A stretch of DNA of 24,523 bases. Source: Clostridiales bacterium (lineage in GTDB: Bacteria; Bacillota; Clostridia; Saccharofermentanales; DTU023). The stretch covers positions 1-24,523 of the forward strand of contig SFFI01000021.1 in assembly GCA_004556925.1 (NCBI GenBank). Direction: 5' to 3'. The translations under genes and the position numbers were made by a program. Below, piece by piece: positions 15,416 through 23,244 of this stretch (its first letter is position 1; every line of letters begins with the position of its first letter). The notes under the pieces were generated by a model. That model did no database searches. It had not been told where the DNA came from and was given only the letters and a program-made list of their open reading frames with translations.

Positions 15416-16615
15416 CTATTTGATGGTAATATTACTCAGGCTGGACGGATCAAATGCCTCACCTATCTGAGCATTAGTAATTTTGATGCTCCCACCTTCT
15501 ATATCTTTTTGGACAGCTTCAAGTTTGGCTAAGATTTCGTCCCAAGTTTCTTTTCCTTCAGGCTTAATTTTTTCCGAAATAGTCTTTAAATCGGTAATGC
15601 CGGTCGCTTGAGATTTAAGCGTATAGTTGAGCAGAAGATCTGAATCCTTGATCTTCCCGTCAAGGTATTGGGTCAGCAAGTCTTTAACCGGAACATCTGT
15701 ATTTTTTAACACACTCGTCAGTACATAGCCTGGTCTCACGTCGTCTTTATTAGCATCCACTTCAATAGAGAGACGCTTAGCGTCAGCAGCTTTCGAGGTT
15801 ACGCCTGTGCCAACATTACCCGCGACGGTGTAGACAATATTTCCGCCAGCTGTATAGACGGATTGGGCAAAAGAAGAGCCCACTGCAGCATCTGCAAATC
15901 CGGCGTCCAGTTTCTGGATAACCTCGTAATTTACACCTAAATCCTTGGCCGCTGCATTAGCACCTTCATAGTATCCTGTACTGAAAACCGTAATACCATC
16001 GGATGCGGTACCACCAATAAAACCTAAAACTCTATTCTTGTCATGATCCAGCTCAAATGCGTAGGCATCCTGGTCAAAAAGGGCATCCAGATTTTCATTG
16101 ACCAAGACAGAGAGATAACCGGCGAGATAAGAAGATTCATGTACATTAAACAGAACAGAAATTACATTTTTATGAATATTCTCTCCCTTTTCATCAACAT
16201 TGGGCTGGGCGTTAAAGATTACAAAGGTGGTATCGGGGTATTGCTCAGCCAAAGCTTTCTCACCACCAACACCCTTAATCAAAGCATCAAAGTCATACTC
16301 TAGACTGTAGATCAACTTGACTCCACTTGACGCAAGCTGTTTGAGTGCATCAGGTACAGAAAGGGCATCTGAAGTTTCCACAATCTTATAGGCAACATTC
16401 TTTTCTTTGGCAATTTCTTCCAATCCTTCAATAGCAGACTGATTGTAGCCATTATCATTTTTACCCGCAGCGGAACACACCAAAGCAACTTCGGGACCGT
16501 TCCCTTTAGTCTCTTTTTTTTCGGCAGGTTGCTGACCACATGCAGCTAACATGCATACAGATAGTACGAGCAACAGCGCGAGGCTTATCTGCCTAAGTTT
16601 TCGACTTGTTTTCAT
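15416..16615 (-). CDS. nupN: BMP-family nucleoside-binding lipoprotein (NupN/BmpA/PnrA-like)
   Basis: The 399-residue precursor has a lipoprotein signal peptide: basic n-region, hydrophobic core and lipobox LAAC with Cys26 as the lipidated residue. The mature domain has BMP/PnrA family blocks such as VALVCSAAGKNDNGYNQSA, LIYSLEYDFDALIKG, SYLAGYLSVL, VLGFIGGTASDG and GNIVYTVAGNVGTG. These proteins bind purine or pyrimidine nucleosides at the cell surface and deliver them to the permeases. The ATG at 16613-16615 follows AGGAGGAAAATT; a longer frame reaching 16681 lacks support. The 128-bp gap to the regulator gene contains a duplicated GTAACCT-type word and two copies of AACTAGGAG, the nearer being the ribosome binding site. 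A weak promoter there (TTGCTC, 18 nt, GATAAA) cannot be excluded. Confidence 0.9.
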   Translation of the reverse strand: MKTSRKLRQISLALLLVLSVCMLAACGQQPAEKKETKGNGPEVALVCSAAGKNDNGYNQSAIEGLEEIAKEKNVAYKIVETSDALSVPDALKQLASSGVKLIYSLEYDFDALIKGVGGEKALAEQYPDTTFVIFNAQPNVDEKGENIHKNVISVLFNVHESSYLAGYLSVLVNENLDALFDQDAYAFELDHDKNRVLGFIGGTASDGITVFSTGYYEGANAAAKDLGVNYEVIQKLDAGFADAAVGSSFAQSVYTAGGNIVYTVAGNVGTGVTSKAADAKRLSIEVDANKDDVRPGYVLTSVLKNTDVPVKDLLTQYLDGKIKDSDLLLNYTLKSQATGITDLKTISEKIKPEGKETWDEILAKLEAVQKDIEGGSIKITNAQIGEAFDPSSLSNITIK

Positions 16616-16743
16616 AATTTTCCTCCTAGTTGTATCTCCTAGTTTTATCTTCACCCAACTTTTTGTTGAGCAATGAGCCATTCAGCAGGTTACAGTAGGT
16701 TACAGCAGATCAAATCCCGCCTTGAACCCTTCAGTTTGTAAGA

Positions 16744-17481
16744 TCAAACACGAACCTGGTTAATGTAAAAACTAAACTCATCCGTTCTATAAAACGAAAT
16801 AAAGGTTTCAATGGGTTTGGCAATCTTACCCACCTGCGCATAGACCGTACCCGCAAAATTCAAAAGCGGAAATTGCTCCGGTACAGAGAGAAGCTTGGAA
16901 GCCTCCTGATTAGCCGAAGTCGCCTTAATATAACGCTCCGCATAAAGTAACTTAATATTCATTTTATTCTCAATAATGTCGTACAAGGAGAGAGCCTCCA
17001 AATTGTAATCCTCAATACCCTCTACCAAGTCATAAACCAAATACGTGGAATTCAGCTGGATAGGATGCTCATCAGCAAAATATAGCCTCTTCATGTGAAA
17101 AACTGAGTGACCCTCATTAATCTTCAACTTACTCGCCACTTCCGGAGATGCAGGCACAATTTCCGAACTCAGCACCTGCTTTCTGGGTACTCTACCCTGC
17201 CGGATAATATCCTGGGTACAGCTAGTCAAAGAACAGAGATTATTCTGTATGGTACTTGCTTGAACAAAGGTCCCCTTGCCATGCACCACATAAAGAAAGC
17301 CCTCATTCGTTAATTCGGTAATCGCCCTCCTGACCGTAAGCCGACTCACCCCGGTCATTTCGGCCCATTCCCGCTCAGAAGGCAGTAAGCTATCTACAGG
17401 TAGATTATGCTCTTGGATATAGCGGAGAATAATCTGCTTAACTTTGACATACTTCGTATATCCGTCCTCAACAACATTCAC
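16744..17481 (-). CDS. GntR-family (HutC/FarR) transcriptional regulator with UTRA domain
   Basis: The 245-residue protein has an N-terminal GntR winged helix (about 8-74; LPSEREWAEMTGVSRLTVRRA, then GKGTFV) and a C-terminal UTRA ligand-binding domain (about 95-240; VFHMKRLYFADEHPIQLNSTY). HutC-type members repress transport and catabolic operons and release DNA when they bind a small ligand. As the first gene of the operon it probably represses itself and all ten genes after it, with the imported nucleoside or a sugar phosphate as likely inducer (inference). The start is a GTG at 17479-17481, with GGAGG 6 nt upstream. The nearby ATG at 17475-17477 is out of frame. Confidence 0.88.
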   Translation of the reverse strand: MNVVEDGYTKYVKVKQIILRYIQEHNLPVDSLLPSEREWAEMTGVSRLTVRRAITELTNEGFLYVVHGKGTFVQASTIQNNLCSLTSCTQDIIRQGRVPRKQVLSSEIVPASPEVASKLKINEGHSVFHMKRLYFADEHPIQLNSTYLVYDLVEGIEDYNLEALSLYDIIENKMNIKLLYAERYIKATSANQEASKLLSVPEQFPLLNFAGTVYAQVGKIAKPIETFISFYRTDEFSFYINQVRV

Positions 17482-17550
17482 AGACCGCCTCCAAATCTAT
17501 ACAATCGCACAGTCCTAAAATAATGCTTAACATATGTACCAGTTCAAAAC

Positions 17551-17562
17551 TGATATATACCA
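17551..17562. promoter_or_regulatory. Candidate GntR/HutC operator
   Basis: TGATATATACCA is palindromic at 10 of 12 positions and resembles the GGTATA-type half-sites of HutC regulators. It lies just downstream of the -10 on the - strand, near the expected start point. A second inverted repeat, CAGTT-CAA-AACTG (17540-17552), adjoins it. Occupation would block the promoter. Confidence 0.4.
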
Positions 17563-17571
17563 CTTAGAGAA

Positions 17572-17599
17572 AGCATATACTAAAAAATAGAATTGTCAA
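17572..17599 (-). promoter_or_regulatory. Main promoter of the nucleoside operon
   Basis: On the - strand TTGACA (17594-17599), 16 nt, then TATGCT (17572-17577) gives a perfect -35 and a good -10. It reads into the GntR gene at 17481 and, with no strong terminator before 6747, could drive all eleven genes. Confidence 0.7.
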
Positions 17600-17917
17600 T
17601 GCTTTCCCTAGATATTCCCGTCAGGTTGTACAAAATAGAGAGAAGCCTTATGGGATTCCCCGCGATTGGTTTAGTCTTTTTCATGAGCTAACACATATTA
17701 TGCATTGGGCATATAAGCCTAGAAAATGGAACCTCTTTAGAAGATGAGCGGGCCGCTTGCTCTCTGTGCTTTTATTTCTTCATACCACCTATTTAACTTG
17801 CTAATCTGACACTGGCTTAGCTCATGCACCGTAGAACGCTCTCCTGCGATTTTTAATCATTTAACACTATTAAGAGTCTCTTAAGACTCTCTTAAAACTC
17901 CAAAAGATAGAGTACGC
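17600..17917. other. Intergenic region without an intact gene
   Basis: About 320 bp with no supported gene. On the - strand around 17751-17855 a stretch reads roughly IAGERSTVHELSQCQISK then LNRWYEEIKAQ and stops, which has the look of a transposase helix-turn-helix remnant (weak). A small palindrome (AGAGTCT 17873-17879, AGACTCT 17884-17890) lies near its right end. Confidence 0.4.
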
Positions 17918-18364
17918 TGAAGTTCGCAACTTGCAAAAAGAATAAATGAAAAGCCATTAGGACACCTTTAGAATTGTATTTGGAGAAAAAAACAAAGGAG
18001 AGTACCCCTAATGGCCTACAAAAAAAGATACCACGGATTTGAGCGGAATACTATTAGGGTGCCTGGGAAGTCAGGATCCGATGCTACACATGCTGGAATG
18101 GCTCTGTGAGCAGCTCATGGAAGCGGAGGTTTCGATGCAGCTTGGAGCGAAGAAAAACGAGCAGAGTCAGGAGTGGATTGGGCAGAGTAGAGCTCGTGGT
18201 CTCACTGCTTACGTCCACCTTATTGGCATCTACTTGATGAAGTACTCGGAAGACTGGTCTGTCTCGAAAGCTTATCTAAGTGAGCTGTCGATAGCGACCA
18301 TTCCTGAAAAACAACAATTTTAACCATGATTCACTGAAGTCTAAAGTTGCGAAAACTTCTTGAC
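17918..18364 (+). mobile_element. Decayed, internally deleted IS256-family element
   Basis: The inverted ends contain a 10-bp exact match: TTCGCAACTT at 17923-17932 and AAGTTGCGAA at 18344-18353. Similarity extends outward (GAAG near 17919; AACTTCTTGAC at the right end) with a 2-nt indel. Between them is the start of an IS256-type transposase reading frame, which ends after about 80 codons. At about 450 bp it is far shorter than an intact IS256 element (about 1.3 kb), so it cannot transpose alone. Confidence 0.55.
18039..18323 (+). pseudogene. IS256-family (mutator-type) transposase, N-terminal remnant
   Basis: The readable core DPMLHMLEWLCEQLMEAEVS, followed by MQLGAKKNEQSQE, is the characteristic N-terminus of Firmicutes IS256-type transposases. 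The normal continuation is disrupted after about residue 50: GIYLM, expected in the DTRLGTIYLMVPK block, is still recognisable, then similarity is lost and a stop follows at 18323. The catalytic DDE region is absent. The original start was probably the ATG at 18011, whose frame now ends early, so a frameshift also separates it from the core. Confidence 0.65.
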
Positions 18365-18439
18365 AGTATCAAGGTTTCTATAACATCAAATAATCACATA
18401 TACATTATCGGCAATTGATTTACTAAAACTATGGAGCAT

Positions 18440-19057
18440 TTAGTTCTTACCTTGTTGGTTGATTAGAATGTCAATAAATTCCTCTTCGAAGCTAGAAAAA
18501 ATCTTGCTTCTCTTATAAATGATGCGATCCATACTCATATATTCACTGTCAAAATTGCACGGGATCTCTACAAGTTTATAGTCCTTTAATGCTTGTTCAT
18601 GCGTACCGGTTGTCCACATAAATGCTCCTTTTACGGAAGAAACTAGGTCTAACAAGGAGCCGCGATCACAAACCTTAATGATATTTTTACTCTTCCAAGG
18701 CGAATTTGTGAAATCTTTTATTGAGATCATATTACGTTCATAGTCTACGTGTACTATCTCAGTATAATTGGCTAAGTCGTCTACAGAAATAATGTCGTTA
18801 TGAGCTAAAGGGTGGTTGATACTCATTAACACAACATAATTTAAGCTCTTGAGGTTAATAAAATCTAGCTCATATGATTTTGCTAATTGACTTAAATACG
18901 GCAAATTAATATTACTTGGCCTTAATATACCAAGCCCAAACTCACCAAGCACAAGTTTCTTAATGACATCAATATTTGTGACCTCGCTTGCTTGAACAGT
19001 AGAAAGGCGAGTAAGATAGGAACAAGGGGAAGGATATTGGGATGACTTAGAGTCCAT
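18440..19057 (-). pseudogene. LysR-type regulator fragment lacking the DNA-binding domain
   Basis: The 205 residues match the substrate-binding half of LysR-type regulators: KKLVLGEFGLGILR, then YVVLMSINHPLAHNDIISVDDL, DRGSLLDLVSSVKGAF and a C-terminal strand/helix region. A complete LysR protein has about 300 residues, with a winged helix in the first 60 and a linker helix; neither is encoded. Upstream there are only 71 bp before the divergent catalase gene. The frame itself is intact from an ATG at 19055-19057, so a truncated protein could still be made, but it should not bind DNA. A LysR gene divergent from a catalase recalls OxyR-type control, now apparently broken. Confidence 0.65.
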
Positions 19058-19068
19058 GACTTTATTGC

Positions 19069-19096
19069 TTTACTGTTAATAGCTTTTGGCTATAAA
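19069..19096 (+). promoter_or_regulatory. Likely catalase promoter
   Basis: TTTACT (19069-19074), 16 nt, TATAAA (19091-19096), followed by AGGAGGT at 19118-19124 and the ATG at 19129. The -35 is weak, which would fit a promoter that originally needed an activator. Confidence 0.45.
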
Positions 19097-19128
19097 TAAC
19101 ATGAGAAAGAAAATATTAGGAGGTCAAG

Positions 19129-21255
19129 ATGGCAGGTAAAAAAGATAAGAACAAGCATGATTTTATTAAGGCTCCCTTAATACCAAATGGATCTGAAAAG
19201 GTTGACCCTGTTAAGGATAACGACAAGATCAAAGATCTAGAGAAAAATAGGGTTGATAACAAAAATAAGGCCTTTACGACTAACAAGGGCCTTAAGATGG
19301 CTGAAGATGAGTTCACACTTAAGGCCGGCAGGAGAGGCCCTAGCCTTCTTGAAGATTTCCATTTTAGGGAAAAGATTATGCATTTTGACCATGAGAGGAT
19401 TCCAGAAAGAATTGTCCATGCTCGTGGTGTGGGGGCTCATGGTATCTTTAAATCTACCAAGGATATGAGTGAGTATACTAAGGCCTGCCTATTTTCAGGT
19501 CACAATAAGGAAACTCCTCTATTTTCAAGGATATCTACTGTAGCCGGTTTCAGAGGTTCTACAGATACTCCTCGTGATGTGCGTGGTTTTGCCATAAAAT
19601 TTTATACAGAGGAAGGAAACTACGACATAGTTGGTAATAATGTTCCAGTCTTTATTATCCAAGACGCTATAAAATTTCCTGACTTTGTCCATTCGGTTAA
19701 GCCAGAACCAGATACAGAAGTTCCTCAAGCCCAGTCAGCCCACGATACTTTTTGGGATTTTGTGACGCGTAACCAAGAATCAGCGCACATGGTTATGTGG
19801 CAGATGAGTGATAGGGCTATTCCTTTAAGTCTAAGAATGATGGATGGTTTTGCTGTCCATACCTTTAGATGGATAAATAAAGATGGCAAGGCATGTTTTG
19901 TTAGATACCAATGGAATCCTCAGCTGGGTGTCCACTCCAGAGTATGGGATGAGACCTTGAAGGTATCAGGAAATGATCCTGATAGCCAGAGAAAAGATTT
20001 ATATGATGCAATTGATGAAGGCTCATATCCTGTCTGGGATTTCTGTGTACAAATACTTCCAGAAGAAAAGGAACATGACTTCCCATTTGATATCCTGGAT
20101 CCTACCAAAGTTTGGCCAGAAGAAGACATTCCCAAGATTAAAATTGGGGAAATGATCTTTAACAGAAATGTAGATAACTACTTTGCGGAGACAGAACAAG
20201 TTGCCTTTAACCCAGGTAATGTTATTCCGGGAATTGATTTTACAAATGACCCACTTTTACAAGGTAGACTTTTCTCATACACTGACACCCAACTTCTCAG
20301 ACTAGGTGGACCAAACTTTGCACAAATTCCTATCAATAGACCTATAGCGGAAGTTCATAATAACCAAAGAGATGGCTGGCACCAACACATGATTAATAAG
20401 GGACCTGTAGCCTACCATAAATCAAGTATTGATGACCAATCTCCATATTATGAAAGTCCAGAAGACGGTGGCTATGAGCACTACCAAGAAAAGATTGATG
20501 GCAAGGCTATAAAGGCTAGAGATGATAGCTTTAGAGACCACTTTAGCCAGGCTACAGCCTTTTATAAGTCTATAAGTGAAGTTGAACAAGAGCACATTAT
20601 CAATGCCTTCTCTTTCGAATTATCTAAGGTCAAAAGACAAGAAATAAGGCAAAATGTAGTAGATATGTTTGCCAATGTAGATCAGAAGATGGCAGAAGTA
20701 ATAGCGAAAAATGTTGGCGCTGATAAGCCAGATCCTGATCGTGGCTTCGACCCTGTTGGAGTTAAGCCAAGTAAGGAAGCCCAAAAGGTAAGAATGCCTG
20801 AATTTGCCCAAGCTAATACAATCTTTAAAGCAGATACCCTAAAGGTAGGCATTTATTCCGATAATGACGACGACTTTGACTTTAAATCTTTGGTAGAAAA
20901 GATTAAAGACGCTAAGGCCAAGGCTGAAATTATCCAAGGAAACCTTCAAGATACTAAGGACGGCCAAAAGGTTGCTCATAGGTATGAAACTGTCCATCCA
21001 GTCTTAGAAGATGCTCTCATTGTGGTTGTGCCAGAAAAACCATCCAAAGACTTCAATAAAAATCTTGGTGAATTTGTAGACGAAAGTTTTAAACACTACA
21101 AACCTATTTGGATTATAGGCGATTCGGAAGGCATCTTAGAGAAAGAGCAAGAAGAAGCTCCAGGTGTCATTGTAAGTAAAGGCATAGAAAAAATAGATGA
21201 CTTTATTGAAAACTTAGCTCAACATAGATTCTGGGATCGGGAGGGTTCAATTTAG
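19129..21255 (+). CDS. katE: Large-subunit haem catalase (KatE/HPII type)
   Basis: This 708-residue clade 2 catalase converts hydrogen peroxide to water and oxygen in the cytosol. The core (about 60-545) has FDHERIPERIVHARG with catalytic His97, YDIVGNNVPVF with the catalytic Asn (170/171), and RLFSYTDTQ with haem-ligand Tyr384. The C-terminal extension (about 575-700) has the flavodoxin/DJ-1-like domain seen only in large-subunit catalases. A Lys/Asp-rich tail of about 55 residues precedes the core. The gene prefers AGA/AGG arginine codons and is AT-rich, unlike the activase and the nucleoside operon, and it is flanked by an IS remnant and a broken regulator, so horizontal acquisition is likely. 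It has an excellent AGGAGGT ribosome binding site and its own terminator. Confidence 0.95.
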   Translation: MAGKKDKNKHDFIKAPLIPNGSEKVDPVKDNDKIKDLEKNRVDNKNKAFTTNKGLKMAEDEFTLKAGRRGPSLLEDFHFREKIMHFDHERIPERIVHARGVGAHGIFKSTKDMSEYTKACLFSGHNKETPLFSRISTVAGFRGSTDTPRDVRGFAIKFYTEEGNYDIVGNNVPVFIIQDAIKFPDFVHSVKPEPDTEVPQAQSAHDTFWDFVTRNQESAHMVMWQMSDRAIPLSLRMMDGFAVHTFRWINKDGKACFVRYQWNPQLGVHSRVWDETLKVSGNDPDSQRKDLYDAIDEGSYPVWDFCVQILPEEKEHDFPFDILDPTKVWPEEDIPKIKIGEMIFNRNVDNYFAETEQVAFNPGNVIPGIDFTNDPLLQGRLFSYTDTQLLRLGGPNFAQIPINRPIAEVHNNQRDGWHQHMINKGPVAYHKSSIDDQSPYYESPEDGGYEHYQEKIDGKAIKARDDSFRDHFSQATAFYKSISEVEQEHIINAFSFELSKVKRQEIRQNVVDMFANVDQKMAEVIAKNVGADKPDPDRGFDPVGVKPSKEAQKVRMPEFAQANTIFKADTLKVGIYSDNDDDFDFKSLVEKIKDAKAKAEIIQGNLQDTKDGQKVAHRYETVHPVLEDALIVVVPEKPSKDFNKNLGEFVDESFKHYKPIWIIGDSEGILEKEQEEAPGVIVSKGIEKIDDFIENLAQHRFWDREGSI

Positions 21256-21282
21256 AAGGACAGTTCGATATCGATAGAAAAC

Positions 21283-21317
21283 AAAGGAGCTGTCTCAAAA
21301 AGAGATGGCTCCTTTTT
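21283..21317. terminator. Strong bidirectional terminator after the catalase gene
   Basis: A 14-bp stem (21283-21296 with 21302-21315, two G-T pairs) with an AAAAA loop is followed on the + strand by TTTTT. On the - strand the same stem is followed by TTTGTTTTC, so it can also end the PIN/ImmA/XRE transcript arriving from the right. Confidence 0.8.
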
Positions 21318-21421
21318 CATATGCAAGCATGATGTGTTTTATAAACTAAAAATCCCAGAAATTATCCATAGGAATTCCCTGTTTTTATGTAGACGATATA
21401 CCCCGCACCTGAGCGTCAAAC

Positions 21422-21970
21422 CTAGCCAGGCCTAGTAAGTTGTAAATATTCTGTGAAAGTATCGAAGCCCAGCTTCCTGCGCTTTTTTAGCATGGCTGCC
21501 CATAGCTGATTGCCATCCGCTTCGGTGATCAAGCTTGCTTCTAAAGCTTCTCTCAAAATCACTCCTGTCGTTTTATGCTTCAAGTTATATTCTTCTACGT
21601 AAATTGCAATATCCTTGAGATTATTGCTTGCGATGATACCACCTTGTTCTTTGGCTAGAGCTATCGCAGCAGCTTCTCCTCTTCCGATAATCTTATGTCC
21701 CCATTCTGGTGTGGTCGTTAACTTTCTATAAAGCCTATACTCATTTGTATCTACTACAATACTTTCAATCCTCACATCCCCACATGAAATCATTGTATCA
21801 ACCTTATCTTTTAAGTGCTGTATTGTGGGATTAGATATTTCTGCGTAGACTTCTGCGGGAATAATAATTCTAGCTGGATAGAGTTTGGCCAGGATGCTCT
21901 GCCCATTGACCCAGAGGAAGGCAGATAGGCAATCCGTATCGAAAAATAAGGGTTCAATCAAGGACGACAT
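21422..21970 (-). CDS. PIN-domain-like protein, putative ribonuclease or toxin
   Basis: This 182-residue protein has a PIN-like pattern: FFDTDCLSAFLW with Asp11/Asp13 near the N-terminus, IIPAEVYAEI with a Glu in the second position, and GRGEAAAIALAKEQGG with the conserved Glu. It then has IIASNNLKDI where many PIN enzymes have a DD pair. PIN domains are Mg-dependent RNases and the toxins of VapC-type systems. The Asn-Asn at the usual acidic position means activity is uncertain. I prefer the ATG at 21968-21970, with GAGG 9 nt upstream; in-frame ATGs also occur at 21979 and 21991. The gene overlaps the end of the metallopeptidase gene, so translation is coupled. Confidence 0.6.
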   Translation of the reverse strand: MSSLIEPLFFDTDCLSAFLWVNGQSILAKLYPARIIIPAEVYAEISNPTIQHLKDKVDTMISCGDVRIESIVVDTNEYRLYRKLTTTPEWGHKIIGRGEAAAIALAKEQGGIIASNNLKDIAIYVEEYNLKHKTTGVILREALEASLITEADGNQLWAAMLKKRRKLGFDTFTEYLQLTRPG

Positions 21971-22739
21971 CGCCTTCATCCTCGAGGCCATAGACTAGGT
22001 CAGCACGGAATGCTTGTAGCATGAGTTCTTCATACTTTCCTGTGGAGATCAGACCCTGCTCATGCACTTCTTCAATCTGCTTGATGTGATGACCATAGGT
22101 CACATATTTTTTTGTTTCTGGAGAAGGCTTATATAAATCTGAGCTATAACCCAGCCTTTCCGCTGTTTGACCCACTATAATGTTAAGCATTTCATTTGCT
22201 TCACTTTGGCCTAGGTATCCGGCAGATAATAAACGGTAAACCGTTGCTTGATGGCTCATACCATAGAACTGTTCTATGCGGATGACATCATGCAGCTCCA
22301 GCTTCTGCTTGGGATATTGCGAGGAAAGGTTGTCCGCTAAAGCAAGGAGCGCAGCTTGGGGCATCAAGAAGTAGGAAGCAAACATATCGGCAGAACGTTC
22401 AATCTCTTTGCCAGTATCTAACTGTTTTCCGCATATTGAGATCATGTTCTTGTCATATTTTAGATGGTAAAACTCATGTGCCATGGAAAAGCGTTGCCTT
22501 CCAAGCGACATAGAGGAGTTAATAGCAATCACATCATCGCCATCTTGTCCCTTGATGCACATGCCACTTAAATTATTTCCCATAGGGCGATAGACTATAG
22601 TTAATCTTTCTATGGCTTGAGCTAAAGCGAAGATATCAAGGGGTGAGCAAGAGTCTTCGCCAAGCTGAGACCTTAGCATCGCAGCCTGTGTCATTAATTT
22701 GGCATAATTTATCATGCCTTTATACCTCAAGTAAGCCAT
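21954..22739 (-). CDS. ImmA/IrrE-family metallopeptidase (COG2856)
   Basis: The 261-residue protein carries the zinc motif HEFYH (His88, Glu89, His92), with the third ligand probably Glu114 in EIERSADMFASYFLMP, the standard ImmA/IrrE arrangement. Such peptidases cut a partner XRE-type repressor (ImmA/ImmR of ICEBs1; IrrE/DdrO of Deinococcus) in response to a signal. After the peptidase domain come about 100 residues, partly helical (QATVYRLLSAGYL). The upstream XRE gene overlaps it and is the obvious target. An alternative start, the ATG at 22713-22715 (MINYAKLM) just after the XRE stop with GAGG 9 nt upstream, is equally plausible and gives 253 residues. Confidence 0.85.
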   Translation of the reverse strand: MAYLRYKGMINYAKLMTQAAMLRSQLGEDSCSPLDIFALAQAIERLTIVYRPMGNNLSGMCIKGQDGDDVIAINSSMSLGRQRFSMAHEFYHLKYDKNMISICGKQLDTGKEIERSADMFASYFLMPQAALLALADNLSSQYPKQKLELHDVIRIEQFYGMSHQATVYRLLSAGYLGQSEANEMLNIIVGQTAERLGYSSDLYKPSPETKKYVTYGHHIKQIEEVHEQGLISTGKYEELMLQAFRADLVYGLEDEGDVVLD

Positions 22740-23052
22740 GCAAAAACTCCGAGTTTAGGGCAATACGATTAATGTCTGATATAGCTTCTAGCTCGTCGGC
22801 GCTCAATGTATCCCCTCGAAAGGCGAAGGAAAGATGGGACTCCGCGATCTCTTGTGTTTCCAGCTGGTCAATAGTGACACCAAACAGGTTTGATAGCTTC
22901 TCCAGCATATCAGCAGACAGGCATCTTTCTCCTGATTCTATTTTGGAAACAAGGCTTTGATCAACAGCCAGAAAATTGGCTATACTCTTTTGGGTAAAGC
23001 CTGCCTTTTTGCGCAGTCGGCGAATATTCGCACCAATAAGTTCCGTACTCAT
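22720..23052 (-). CDS. XRE-family helix-turn-helix regulator
   Basis: The 110-residue protein starts with a Cro/C1-type HTH (about 6-62): IRRLRKKAGFTQKSIANFLA, then VDQSLVSKIESGERCLSA and LEKLSNLFGVTIDQL. The C-terminal tail of about 45 residues contains LSFAFRGDTLSADELEAISDI, a form often found in XRE partners of ImmA-type peptidases. It likely represses its own promoter (23098-23125) and is inactivated by the adjoining metallopeptidase. The ATG at 23050-23052 follows AAAGGAGAG. It is the first gene of a three-gene overlapping operon. Confidence 0.85.
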   Translation of the reverse strand: MSTELIGANIRRLRKKAGFTQKSIANFLAVDQSLVSKIESGERCLSADMLEKLSNLFGVTIDQLETQEIAESHLSFAFRGDTLSADELEAISDINRIALNSEFLHGLLEV

Positions 23053-23097
23053 TTTTCACTCTCCTTTTTTCTTTGGGAAAGTTCTTCTGGTACATCT

Positions 23098-23125
23098 ATT
23101 ATAGCGCGCGTCATATTTTTAGCAA
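23098..23125 (-). promoter_or_regulatory. Promoter of the XRE-ImmA-PIN operon
   Basis: On the - strand TTGCTA (23120-23125), 16 nt, then a perfect TATAAT (23098-23103). It lies about 45 bp upstream of the XRE start. Confidence 0.75.
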
Positions 23126-23146
23126 ATTAAAAGTATTATTTATGAC
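23110..23146. promoter_or_regulatory. Inverted repeat over the XRE promoter, candidate operator
   Basis: GTCATA (23110-23115) and TATGAC (23141-23146) are exact inverted arms 25 bp apart, with A/T-rich flanks extending the symmetry. The left arm lies in the promoter spacer and the right arm just upstream of the -35, so an XRE dimer of dimers bound here would cover RNA polymerase's site. Confidence 0.45.
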
Positions 23147-23244
23147 AGAAAAAATGATCAATGAGATATAGAGCCTATTAAGGGTCCAGAGATCCGCATG
23201 TTTATGGGTGGAGTGGGGTCAGCACAAAGTGTAGATTAATTGGC

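Noticed and set aside
21283..21317. Similarity of GGAGCTGTCTCAAAA to ends of some insertion sequences
   Set aside because: It forms a complete intrinsic terminator placed correctly for the catalase gene, and no second copy or transposase is visible nearby.
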